DNA of 10,566 nt, from assembly GCA_016234155.1 (NCBI GenBank), contig JACRGZ010000121.1, forward strand, positions 1-10,566. The letters are read 5' to 3'. The DNA is from Nitrospirota bacterium. GTDB taxonomy: Bacteria; Nitrospirota; 9FT-COMBO-42-15; HDB-SIOI813. Positions within the stretch are counted from its first letter, which is position 1; the number at the start of each line of letters is the position of its first letter. Under the pieces are notes generated by a model, which was not told the origin of the DNA, did no database searches, and worked only from the letters and a program-made list of their open reading frames with translations. The translations under genes and the position numbers were made by a program. Positions 1 through 5,685 of the stretch are shown in pieces.

Positions 1-11
1 CCGAAATCCTA

Positions 12-179
12 TCCTGAACCTTGCCCTGATGAATATCAGGGTTGATTCAGGACTAAACAATATCAAATGACCAATGAAGTTCAAATGCCAAAATCCAAAT
101 GCCAAATTATTTTAAACTTTGTCATTTGACATTCATTTGAACTTTGAGCTTTGACATTTGCCCTGAACTTGTTTCAGGG
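12..179. repeat. Cluster of imperfect inverted repeats in AT-rich non-coding DNA
   Basis: Three palindromic parts are visible. A nested hairpin is formed by TCCTGAA (12-18) with TTCAGGA (46-52), enclosing CCCTGAT (24-30) with ATCAGGG (35-41). A separate hairpin is CCCTGAA (161-167) with TTCAGGG (173-179). Between them, CAAATGAC/GTTCAAATG-type words near 65-90 face their reverse complements near 122-160, making a long imperfect palindrome. No convincing gene is present in 1-250. The same CCCTGAA...TTCAGGG hairpin recurs in the core of the element at 1790-1880, so these belong to a dispersed family. Confidence 0.6.
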
Positions 180-265
180 TAGGTATTAGTATTTAGAATT
201 TATGATAATCTATCTTATAACATCCATGCGGTCAAGTGATATTTTTTACCCGATTGAGCGGAAAG

Positions 266-285
266 CCTCCCCGTTCAGGGGGAGG
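266..285. repeat. Left-end subterminal hairpin of the tnpB element
   Basis: CCTCCCC (266-272) pairs perfectly with GGGGAGG (279-285) around a six-base loop. Its 3' shoulder GGGGAGGATG matches the 3' shoulder of the right-end hairpin. In IS200/IS605 elements such imperfect hairpins are recognised as single-stranded DNA by the Y1 transposase. Confidence 0.6.
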
Positions 286-293
286 ATGGATAG

Positions 294-334
294 CGCAGGC
301 GAGACAGCGGCTCAATGCCGTTATCTCGCCTGCG
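294..334. repeat. Second, larger left-end stem-loop
   Basis: CGCAGGCGAGA (294-304) pairs with TCTCGCCTGCG (324-334), an uninterrupted 11-bp stem. Inside it CGGC (308-311) pairs with GCCG (317-320) around TCAAT. It lies within the left end of the tnpB element but upstream of the candidate tnpB promoter, so it would act as DNA or in a read-through transcript rather than in the tnpB mRNA. Its role is unknown. Confidence 0.5.
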
Positions 335-392
335 TCTGGGGTTTGTTGCTGCTCGATGTACTGGCGAACCATACTGTCCTTGCCTACGTATT

Positions 393-421
393 TTGATTTT
401 CGCTTATAGGATAAGTATAAT
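393..421 (+). promoter_or_regulatory. Candidate sigma-70 promoter for tnpB, possibly giving a leaderless mRNA
   Basis: TTGATT (393-398) and a consensus TATAAT (416-421) are separated by 17 bases. The ATG of tnpB is at 428, seven bases after the -10 box, where transcription would normally begin. No Shine-Dalgarno sequence precedes the ATG. Confidence 0.55.
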
Positions 422-427
422 GGATGC

Positions 428-1642
428 ATGAAACGCCTTCAAGCGTTCAAATACGAACTCATACCGACTGGTGAACAAAAGCGGCAACTGAGCCGCTTTG
501 CGGGGTCGTGCCGTTTTGTCTTTAATAAGGCGCTGGCGTTGCAACAAGACCGGCGCCAGAAGGGGGAGAAAAAGCTCGGCTATGCCGGGATGTGCAGGCT
601 GCTCACCGAATGGCGCAATACATCAGAAACGGGGTGGTTGGCCGAAATCCATTCGCAAGTGCTGCAACAGTCTCTCAAGGACCTGGAGCGAGCGTTCCGC
701 AACTTTTTTGAAAAACGCGCCGATTTCCCGCGTTTCAAGAAACGTGGTCGCCACGATACGTTTCGTTTCCCGCAAGGATTCAATCTCGATCAGACCAATA
801 GCCGTATATTCTTGCCGAAGCTCGGTTGGCTGCGCTATCGCAACAGCCGCCCGGTGCTCGGTGACGTGAAGAACATCACCGTCAGCCGGTCGGGCGACAA
901 GTGGTTCGTGTCCATCCAGACCGAACTGGAAGTCGAACAGTCGATTCATCCGTCGGGGTCAATAGTCGGCATCGATGTAGGCGTTGTCCGCTTCGCCACC
1001 TTGAGCGACGGCACAGTATTCGAGCCGATCAACAGCTTTAATCGGTATCAGCAAAAGCAGGCGCATTATCAGCGGGCGATGAGCCGCAAGCAGAAGTTCA
1101 GCAAGAACTGGCACAAGGCAAAAACCAAAGTCCAACGCATCCGGCAAAAGATCGCCAATACCCGGCGCGATCACCTGCACAAGACCACGACCACCATCAG
1201 CCAAAACCACGCAGTGGTGTGCATCGAGGACTTGCGGGTGAAGAACATGAGCACGAGTGCGGCAGGCACCATCGAACAGCCGGGGCGGAACGTCAAGGCC
1301 AAGTCGGGGCTGAACCGTGCCATTCTCGATCAAGGCTGGGCGGAGTTTCGCTGCCAGCTTGAATACAAGCAGGCATGGCGAGGCGGCTTGGTGATTGCCG
1401 TACCACCGCGGAACACCAGCCGGACGTGTCCGGCCTGTGGGCATGTGGCGGTGGAGAACCGCCCAACCCAAGCCCGCTTTGCTTGTGTGGAATGCGGCTA
1501 TGAGGAGAACGCTGATTTGGTCGGCGCTCTCAACATTTTAAGGGCGGGGCACGCCCGGTTAGCCTGTGGAGAGATGGCGCTGTTGGGCCACTCGACGAAG
1601 CAGGAACCCACCGAAGCGATTCGGGCTGATGTTGGGGCTTGA
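428..1642 (+). CDS. tnpB: TnpB, RNA-guided nuclease of an IS200/IS605-type element
   Basis: This 404-residue protein has the order typical of TnpB: an N-terminal helix-turn-helix/WED-like part beginning MKRLQAFKYELIPTGEQ, then a split RuvC nuclease with a zinc ribbon. The RuvC acidic residues are intact: Asp183 in GIDVG, Glu267 in CIEDLRV and Asp363 in NADLVGALNIL. The zinc ribbon has Cys334, Cys337, Cys353 and Cys356. The length is normal for the family, with no frameshift or stop. Characterised TnpB proteins use an RNA made from the element's right end to cut DNA next to a transposon-adjacent motif, which favours retention of the element. By motif content this copy could be active. There is no adjacent tnpA. 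The start fits the family N terminus even though there is no ribosome binding site. Confidence 0.93.
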   Translation: MKRLQAFKYELIPTGEQKRQLSRFAGSCRFVFNKALALQQDRRQKGEKKLGYAGMCRLLTEWRNTSETGWLAEIHSQVLQQSLKDLERAFRNFFEKRADFPRFKKRGRHDTFRFPQGFNLDQTNSRIFLPKLGWLRYRNSRPVLGDVKNITVSRSGDKWFVSIQTELEVEQSIHPSGSIVGIDVGVVRFATLSDGTVFEPINSFNRYQQKQAHYQRAMSRKQKFSKNWHKAKTKVQRIRQKIANTRRDHLHKTTTTISQNHAVVCIEDLRVKNMSTSAAGTIEQPGRNVKAKSGLNRAILDQGWAEFRCQLEYKQAWRGGLVIAVPPRNTSRTCPACGHVAVENRPTQARFACVECGYEENADLVGALNILRAGHARLACGEMALLGHSTKQEPTEAIRADVGA

Positions 1643-1685
1643 ACGCCGTAGGAATCTCCGGCCTTCAGGCCGGGGAGGATGTCAA
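1560..1685 (+). ncRNA. Predicted omega (reRNA) guide scaffold at the right end
   Basis: TnpB guide RNAs derive from the 3' part of tnpB and the right end, with the guide copied from flanking DNA. Here the stop codon is followed by a hairpin CCGGCC (1658-1663)/GGCCGG (1668-1673) with loop TTCA, then GGAGGATGTCAA. By analogy the scaffold would end near 1685 and the guide would be about 1686-1705. The 5' limit given is a guess; only the terminal hairpin is seen directly. Confidence 0.4.
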
Positions 1686-1789
1686 CACCTATGTATAAAA
1701 AATATACAAGCTGTTTCCCCTTTGAAATTAAATAGTTAGACGTTTCAGGCATATTATATATATAATTTTGTATAATCATTACACAGTTG

Positions 1790-1880
1790 AGCCTCTTGCA
1801 AAAGTCTCAATTTGTCACCCTGAATTTATTTCAGGGTCAGCATGACAGTTATAGCGTTTTCAGGACTTTTGCAAGAGGCT
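1790..1880. repeat. Nested inverted-repeat element (MITE-like), copy 1
   Basis: Seventeen-base perfect terminal inverted repeats run 1790-1806 and 1864-1880 (AGCCTCTTGCAAAAGTC and its complement). Inside lies a second palindrome: TGTCA (1813-1817) with TGACA (1843-1847), enclosing the hairpin CCCTGAA (1818-1824)/TTCAGGG (1830-1836). There is no coding capacity. It shares its ends, but not its core, with the element at 3193-3322; the two copies flank moaA. Confidence 0.75.
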
Positions 1881-1900
1881 TAGTTTCCCTTAATATTCCC

Positions 1901-1929
1901 TTGCAAATCAAGCAAAACAGCTATATTAT
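1901..1929 (+). promoter_or_regulatory. Candidate sigma-70 promoter for moaA
   Basis: TTGCAA (1901-1906, four of six matches to the -35 consensus) and TATTAT (1924-1929, five of six matches to the -10 consensus) are 17 bases apart. Transcription would start near 1936, giving a leader of about 127 nt before the moaA ATG and placing the hairpin at 1938-1982 at the 5' end of the message. The surrounding DNA is AT-rich, so chance matches are possible. Confidence 0.45.
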
Positions 1930-1937
1930 ATGATTTA

Positions 1938-1982
1938 GCGCCGTGGGTTGTATATGCTGACTCCTCATCCGGTGAGGGGCGC
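1938..1982 (+). other. Two-tier stem-loop in the moaA leader
   Basis: GCGCC (1938-1942) can pair with GGCGC (1978-1982), and CCTCA (1963-1967) with TGAGG (1973-1977). It falls at the predicted 5' end of the moaA transcript. I cannot match it to the known Moco riboswitch. It may be a regulatory leader, an mRNA-stabilising hairpin or another dispersed palindrome. Confidence 0.35.
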
Positions 1983-2062
1983 AGGTAAAATATAGATGGT
2001 ATATAAATTGCAGTCATATATTGAATGTCTTAAATCAAAATAACGGAATCAAGGAGGTTCCT

Positions 2063-3088
2063 ATGTCCGAGCTACCTAAGTCCGAGCTACCAAAGTCCCA
2101 ACTAATCGATGCCTTCAATCGAAAGATCACTTATATGAGGATTTCAGTTACAGACCGGTGTAATCTCCGGTGTGTATATTGTGTCCCCTCCTGCGGTACC
2201 ATAAGCAACCTTCCCTCCAATGAACTCCTTACCTTTGACGAAATGCTCAGGATAGTAAAAGTTGCAGCAAAGATGGGCCTCACCAAGATCCGTATAACAG
2301 GCGGTGAGCCGCTTGTGCGGAGGGGGGTAGTAGATTTCATAGCGGCCGTAAACAGGGTTGACGGCATCAGAGATATAGCCATGACAACCAACGGCGTATT
2401 GTTAAAGCAATATGCCCAGGCGCTGAAGAAGGCAGGGCTGAAGAGGCTTAATATCAGTCTTGATACATTTGACCCGAAGAAGTTCATGCAGATTACGAAA
2501 GGTGACTGCTTTGACAGGGTGTGGGAGGGTATACTTGAGGCTGAACGGGTAGGATTTAACCCGATAAAGATAAATGTAGTCCCGTCAAAGGGGTGTAACG
2601 ATGACGAGCTGGTTGATTTTGCAAAACTGACCCTGACAAAGCCATTTCAGGTAAGGTTTATAGAGTTTATGCCTGTGGATGACTGGGAAGTGTGGAAGAA
2701 GAATTTTATCTCCAAGGGGGAGATGATGGAAAAGATCGAGGCCGCCCTTGGTAAATTAGAGCCTGTCAACGAGAAAGACCAATCAGGTCCTGCAAAGAAT
2801 TACAGACTTCACGGGGCGCCCGGCGTTGTAGGGTTTATAAGCGCCATAAGCGAGCACTTTTGTGACACCTGCAACAGGATACGCCTTGGGGCTGATGGCA
2901 GGATAAAACAGTGCCTCTTCTCAGAATCATATATAGATTTCAGGACACCCCTCAGGAATGGATGCGAAGATGCCGAGGTAGAGCGACTTTTATGTGCGGT
3001 CATGGAGACCAAACCTGAGGCACACAACATCAACATTAATGCTGAGTCCCAGAAGTTACTCCACTCGATGACCCAGATTGGCGGATAG
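2063..3088 (+). CDS. moaA: GTP 3',8-cyclase MoaA (radical SAM)
   Basis: MoaA opens the molybdenum cofactor pathway by converting GTP to 3',8-cyclo-GTP, which MoaC then processes. The 341-residue protein has the radical-SAM cluster motif CNLRCVYC (Cys33, Cys37, Cys40), the ITGGEP motif, and the second [4Fe-4S] motif FCDTCNRIRL with Cys267, Cys270 and Cys284. It ends in the Gly-Gly tail characteristic of MoaA. The ATG at 2063 is chosen because AAGGAGG (2051-2057) lies five bases upstream; a TTG at 2021 in the same frame has no such site. The N terminus carries a small tandem duplication, SELPK SELPK, encoded by a repeated 15-base unit (TCCGAGCTACC...). The gene is flanked by two MITE-like elements. 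Confidence 0.96.
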   Translation: MSELPKSELPKSQLIDAFNRKITYMRISVTDRCNLRCVYCVPSCGTISNLPSNELLTFDEMLRIVKVAAKMGLTKIRITGGEPLVRRGVVDFIAAVNRVDGIRDIAMTTNGVLLKQYAQALKKAGLKRLNISLDTFDPKKFMQITKGDCFDRVWEGILEAERVGFNPIKINVVPSKGCNDDELVDFAKLTLTKPFQVRFIEFMPVDDWEVWKKNFISKGEMMEKIEAALGKLEPVNEKDQSGPAKNYRLHGAPGVVGFISAISEHFCDTCNRIRLGADGRIKQCLFSESYIDFRTPLRNGCEDAEVERLLCAVMETKPEAHNININAESQKLLHSMTQIGG

Positions 3089-3091
3089 ATC

Positions 3092-3168
3092 GTTGACGCT
3101 GAAAGATACCGGGCACCCATTGCTACGAAGTAAATGTAATGGGTCGTGCGGCATTTTTGAGCGTCAAC
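3092..3168. repeat. Long imperfect palindrome just after moaA
   Basis: GTTGACGCT (3092-3100) pairs with AGCGTCAAC (3160-3168), and ACCCATT (3115-3121) pairs with AATGGGT (3138-3144). The bases between them also match with few differences, giving arms of about 30 bases around a loop of 16. It starts four bases after the moaA stop. No T-run follows, so it is not a classical terminator; it may stabilise the 3' end of the message or be a REP-like repeat. Confidence 0.5.
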
Positions 3169-3192
3169 TTGGCACATAATGCTTTATCAGAT

Positions 3193-3322
3193 GAGGCTCT
3201 TGCAAAAGTCTATGTCATCCCCGAAATCTTCTATCGGGGATATGATTTCTTGTAATAATACAATAGATTCCCGCTTAAAACATGCGGGAATGACAGCATT
3301 TTTAGACTTTTGCAAGAGCCTC
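3193..3322. repeat. Nested inverted-repeat element (MITE-like), copy 2
   Basis: Terminal inverted repeats of 20 bases run 3193-3212 and 3303-3322 (GAGGCTCTTGCAAAAGTC... and its complement). A second layer is TGTCAT (3213-3218) with ATGACA (3290-3295). Within this are the hairpins CCCCGA (3219-3224)/TCGGGG (3234-3239) and ATTCCCGC (3267-3274)/GCGGGAAT (3284-3291), the latter overlapping the ATGACA word slightly. The ends are related to those at 1790-1880, while the core is different. Confidence 0.75.
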
Positions 3323-3347
3323 GAGATAAGTTTTCAACAACGGTAAC

Positions 3348-3383
3348 TGGCAGGTGGTAGACAATATCATCTGCCATTTTTTT
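3348..3383 (+). terminator. Intrinsic terminator between moaA and moaC
   Basis: TGGCAG (3348-3353) pairs with CTGCCA (3371-3376), extended inward by GTGGTA/TATCAT with G-T pairs, giving a 12-bp stem with loop GACAA. Seven T residues follow directly (3377-3383). It probably ends the moaA transcript, although 260 bases now separate it from the moaA stop, much of it the element at 3193-3322. Confidence 0.65.
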
Positions 3384-3400
3384 ATGAAATCTGGTATACT
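3371..3400 (+). promoter_or_regulatory. Weak candidate promoter for moaC and downstream genes
   Basis: TATACT (3395-3400) is a five-of-six -10 box. CTGCCA (3371-3376), 18 bases upstream, is a poor -35 box and overlaps the terminator stem. A promoter here would make sense after a terminator, but the evidence is thin. Confidence 0.3.
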
Positions 3401-3434
3401 CTATGCAGCATTATTTGTATTTGGGATTTGAAAG

Positions 3435-3479
3435 ATCCCCCTTCTTACCCCCCTTTATTAAAGGGGGGATGGGGGGGAT
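3435..3479. repeat. C/G palindrome upstream of moaC
   Basis: CCCCCCTTT (3448-3456) pairs with AAAGGGGGG (3460-3468), and the outer ATCCCCC (3435-3441) pairs with GGGGGAT (3473-3479). The G-runs lie on the coding strand. A small hairpin, GTCGTT (3483-3488)/AACGAC (3492-3497), follows just before the moaC ribosome binding site GGGAGG (3506-3511). Related palindromes occur at 10282-10397. Confidence 0.6.
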
Positions 3480-3518
3480 TACGTCGTTTGCAACGACACT
3501 CTACTGGGAGGCACAAAA

Positions 3519-4007
3519 GTGGCAGACCTTACACATTTCAATATAGAAGGCCGGGCAAAGATGGTGGATGTTAGTGAGAAAGCCGCCACATTCAGGACTG
3601 CTATAGCAACCGGAATGGTTTATATGCAGCCGGAGACATTAAATAGGATACAGGAGGGGAAGATAGCAAAAGGCGATGTCCTTGCAGTGGCGCAGGTGGC
3701 GGGTATTATGGGGGCAAAGAGGACCCCTGACCTAATCCCGATGTGCCACCCCCTGTTACTTACCGGCGTAGATATATCCTTTACTGAATATCCTGAACCT
3801 GATAAAAATGGCTTATGTGCAGTTGGCATTACCGCTACTGTAAAGGTCGGCGGACAGACAGGGGTAGAGATGGAGGCGCTGACTGCAACAGCAGTGGCAG
3901 CCCTGACCATATATGATATGTGCAAGGCTATAGACAAGGGGATGATCCTGAGCGAGATCTGCCTGCAGAAGAAGACAGGCGGGAAGTCAGGGACGTATGT
4001 TAGGTAG
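3519..4007 (+). CDS. moaC: Cyclic pyranopterin monophosphate synthase MoaC
   Basis: MoaC converts the MoaA product 3',8-cyclo-GTP to cyclic pyranopterin monophosphate. The 162-residue protein matches the family over its full length. It retains the active-site residues known from E. coli MoaC: Lys51, His77 in MCHPL, Glu117 and Glu119 in GVEMEALTA, and Asp133 and Lys136 in YDMCKA. It ends in the conserved KTGGKSG. The GTG start at 3519 is supported by GGGAGG seven bases upstream and by an N terminus (ADLTHFNIEG...MVDVS) that aligns with the E. coli start; the ATG at 3561 would lose it. The stop codon lies inside a tandem heptamer array. moaC is separated from moaA by about 430 bases of repeats and a terminator. 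Confidence 0.96.
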   Translation: MADLTHFNIEGRAKMVDVSEKAATFRTAIATGMVYMQPETLNRIQEGKIAKGDVLAVAQVAGIMGAKRTPDLIPMCHPLLLTGVDISFTEYPEPDKNGLCAVGITATVKVGGQTGVEMEALTATAVAALTIYDMCKAIDKGMILSEICLQKKTGGKSGTYVR

Positions 4008-4043
4008 CAGGTAGCAGGGAGCAGGTAGCAGGTAGCAGGTAGG
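4004..4043 (+). repeat. Tandem heptamer array GTAGCAG
   Basis: Five units of GTAGCAG (one is GGAGCAG) run 4004-4038, followed by a partial unit. The TAG of the first unit (4005-4007) is the stop codon of moaC, so the array begins inside the coding sequence. Confidence 0.85.
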
Positions 4044-4051
4044 AAAATATA

Positions 4052-4108
4052 GGGTCATGGGTCATGGGTCATGTCAATTCCCCTTGACCCTTGACCCCTG
4101 ACCCTTGA
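4052..4108. repeat. Facing heptamer arrays GGGTCAT and CCCTTGA
   Basis: Three perfect GGGTCAT units (4052-4072) face four CCCTTGA-type units (4081-4108; the third is CCCCTGA). The second array is nearly the reverse complement of the first, so together they can form a long hairpin in the leader of the ABC ATPase gene. Two more GGGTCAT units occur at 10196-10209. Confidence 0.8.
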
Positions 4109-4132
4109 CCCTGGTTTCAAAAGGATTTTCGG

Positions 4133-5683
4133 ATGATAAAAACAGATAAACTCACAAAGATATACTCCTCCGGTACAAAGGCTGTAGATAACCTTAACAT
4201 CCATGTGAAGGAAGGAGAGATCTTCGGCTTTCTGGGCCCTAACGGCGCCGGAAAGAGCACTGCCATAAAGATACTTACCACTCTCACCCGTCCTACCTCG
4301 GGCCAGGCATGGGTCAACGGGCATAATGTCCTTACTGAACCTGTTAAAGTTAGATGCTCAATCGGATATGTAGCCCAGGAGACAGGGATAGATTATTTTC
4401 TGTCCGGGCGTGAGAACCTCGTCCTTCAGGGCAGGCTATACAGGATGGACGGAAAGTCCATTAGCAGGCGGGTAGACGAGTTATTAGAGCTGTTTGACCT
4501 TAAAGAGAACGCCGATCAGTTGGTCTCTACTTATTCCGGAGGGATGAGGAGAAAGCTTGATATTGCGACTTCATTGATGCATGACCCTAAGATATTATTC
4601 CTCGATGAACCTACCCTCGGTCTTGACCCGCACAGCCGGGCATCTTTATGGGACTATATCCGCATGCTCAACCGCGACATGAATGTCACTATATTTCTTA
4701 CAACCCATTATTTGGACGAGGCAGATAAGCTCTCTCACAGGATAGGTATCCTCCATAAAGGGAATCTAAAGATTGTAGATACACCGGAGGCGCTTAAAGA
4801 CAGTATAAGGGGGGATTCAGTAAACCTCGCGCTAACCGGGGGCTTTAAAGAAAAGGCCATTTCGGCGCTTAAGGGTAACCCGATGGTAAAAGAGCTTCTC
4901 TGCGAGGATAGCCATGTAAGGGTGTATGTAAACAACGGGAGTGAGGCCGTACCCGGATTGATGAAGCTGCTAAACGGGCATGGCATAGAGGTCTCATCCC
5001 TTACAGTCTCAAGGCCGAGCCTTGATGATGTCTACCTGAAATACAGCGGTGTCAGCTTTAAAGAGGGTGAGTCTTCAGAGGGTAGTAACCCCTGGTGGGC
5101 CCAGTGGCAGAAGAAGGGTTGGGGAAAGAAGTGGAAGGGTGGAGAAGACTCTAATCAGGATAGTCAGGAAGGTGGTCAGCAGGAGTGGGGTAAGGAATGG
5201 GGCAATGGTGACAAACAATGGGAAGGCAGCGAAGATAAAGGCGATAAAGTGCAGGAAAGCGGGGACAAGGGGTGGGGAAACTGGTCTCCTGAAGAGATGA
5301 AGGCATGGTGGAGTCAGGGTAAAAAAGAGGAAGCTGAAACGACAGCGAATCAGTTGCTGACAAAGGCAGATGAAAATCCCCACCCTCACCCCCCGATAAA
5401 TACTTCGGGGGCAAGCTTTAATCCTCTCCCTGAGGGAGAGGAGATTTCCCTCCCCTTCAAGGGGAGGGACAGGGTGGGGATGGGATTTTCGAATGAACCG
5501 AAGAAGGGAGAATGGGAAATGGAACAGGATGATAAACAGGAAGTGACAGCAGATAAAGACAAGGAAGATATTAAGGATAAAGAAAATAAAGAGGAAGAAA
5601 ATATTGAGGAACCGTGGAAGAAATGGCAGGGTACACCCGAAGCAGCAGAGTGGTGGGCTAAGCAGGTGAAGAAAGAAGGCTAA
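4133..5683 (+). CDS. ABC exporter ATPase (DrrA-like) with a Trp-rich C-terminal extension
   Basis: Residues 1-215 form an ABC ATPase: Walker A GPNGAGKST (35-43), Q-loop Gln82, signature YSGGM (134-138), Walker B ILFLDEP (154-160), D-loop GLDP (163-166) and H-loop His192. Residues of about 215-306 match the DUF4162-type tail of DrrA-like exporters, ending PSLDDVYLKYSG. The next 210 residues are unusual: low-complexity, rich in Trp, Lys, Glu and Gly, with 17 Trp residues, and predicted soluble. A motif (S/T)PE...WW occurs at 385-393 and again at 501-508 near the C terminus. Between these copies, residues 414-453 are encoded by an intercistronic-type palindromic repeat read in frame. AAGGA (4121-4125) lies seven bases before the ATG. 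The permease gene follows after two bases. The substrate is unknown. Confidence 0.9.
   Translation: MIKTDKLTKIYSSGTKAVDNLNIHVKEGEIFGFLGPNGAGKSTAIKILTTLTRPTSGQAWVNGHNVLTEPVKVRCSIGYVAQETGIDYFLSGRENLVLQGRLYRMDGKSISRRVDELLELFDLKENADQLVSTYSGGMRRKLDIATSLMHDPKILFLDEPTLGLDPHSRASLWDYIRMLNRDMNVTIFLTTHYLDEADKLSHRIGILHKGNLKIVDTPEALKDSIRGDSVNLALTGGFKEKAISALKGNPMVKELLCEDSHVRVYVNNGSEAVPGLMKLLNGHGIEVSSLTVSRPSLDDVYLKYSGVSFKEGESSEGSNPWWAQWQKKGWGKKWKGGEDSNQDSQEGGQQEWGKEWGNGDKQWEGSEDKGDKVQESGDKGWGNWSPEEMKAWWSQGKKEEAETTANQLLTKADENPHPHPPINTSGASFNPLPEGEEISLPFKGRDRVGMGFSNEPKKGEWEMEQDDKQEVTADKDKEDIKDKENKEEENIEEPWKKWQGTPEAAEWWAKQVKKEG
5372..5490. repeat. Palindromic hairpin/G-run repeat inside the ABC ATPase coding sequence
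   Basis: The ends GAAAATCCCC (5372-5381) and GGGATTTTC (5482-5490) are inverted. Inside are three hairpins: CCCCCGA (5390-5396)/TCGGGGG (5405-5411), CCTCTCCC (5423-5430)/GGGAGAGG (5434-5441) and CCCTCCCC (5448-5455)/GGGGAGGG (5461-5468). The last is followed by GGG, GGGG and GGG runs to 5484. The final hairpin and G-run tail match the non-coding repeats at 8252-8289 and 8381-8415. The reading frame stays open through the element. Confidence 0.85.
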
Positions 5684-5685
5684 TT

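Larger units (their letters stand above)
250..1685 (+). mobile_element. TnpB-only IS200/IS605-type element (boundaries approximate)
   Basis: The element holds one gene, tnpB, and no Y1 transposase tnpA, so it would depend on a transposase supplied elsewhere. Both ends carry subterminal hairpins as expected for this superfamily: 266-285 on the left and 1656-1677 on the right. Each is followed by the same GGGGAGGATG word (left 279-288, right 1672-1681). The right end is probably at the TCAA at 1682-1685, a tetranucleotide used as right cleavage site in some IS605-family elements. The left end is less certain; TTAC at 246-249 and TTGA at 254-257 are candidates. There are no target duplications, as expected for this mechanism. 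The interior is visibly more GC-rich than its AT-rich flanks. Confidence 0.7.

Noticed and set aside
202..429. Short open frames around the tnpB left end
   Set aside because: They overlap hairpins of the element end, lack ribosome binding sites and resemble no protein I know.
2021..2062. Upstream TTG start extending MoaA by 14 residues
   Set aside because: It has no ribosome binding site, whereas the ATG at 2063 has AAGGAGG five bases upstream.
1936..2062. Moco riboswitch upstream of moaA
   Set aside because: Only a two-tier hairpin is visible; I cannot find the conserved Moco motif sequences.
4001..4112. CRISPR-like array
   Set aside because: The units are seven bases long in tandem with no spacers, and no cas genes are present.
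5049..5414. Open frames on both strands across the exporter ATPase tail
   Set aside because: They are shadows of the Lys/Glu/Gly-rich coding sequence, whose low-complexity composition leaves other frames open. None has family motifs or ribosome binding sites.
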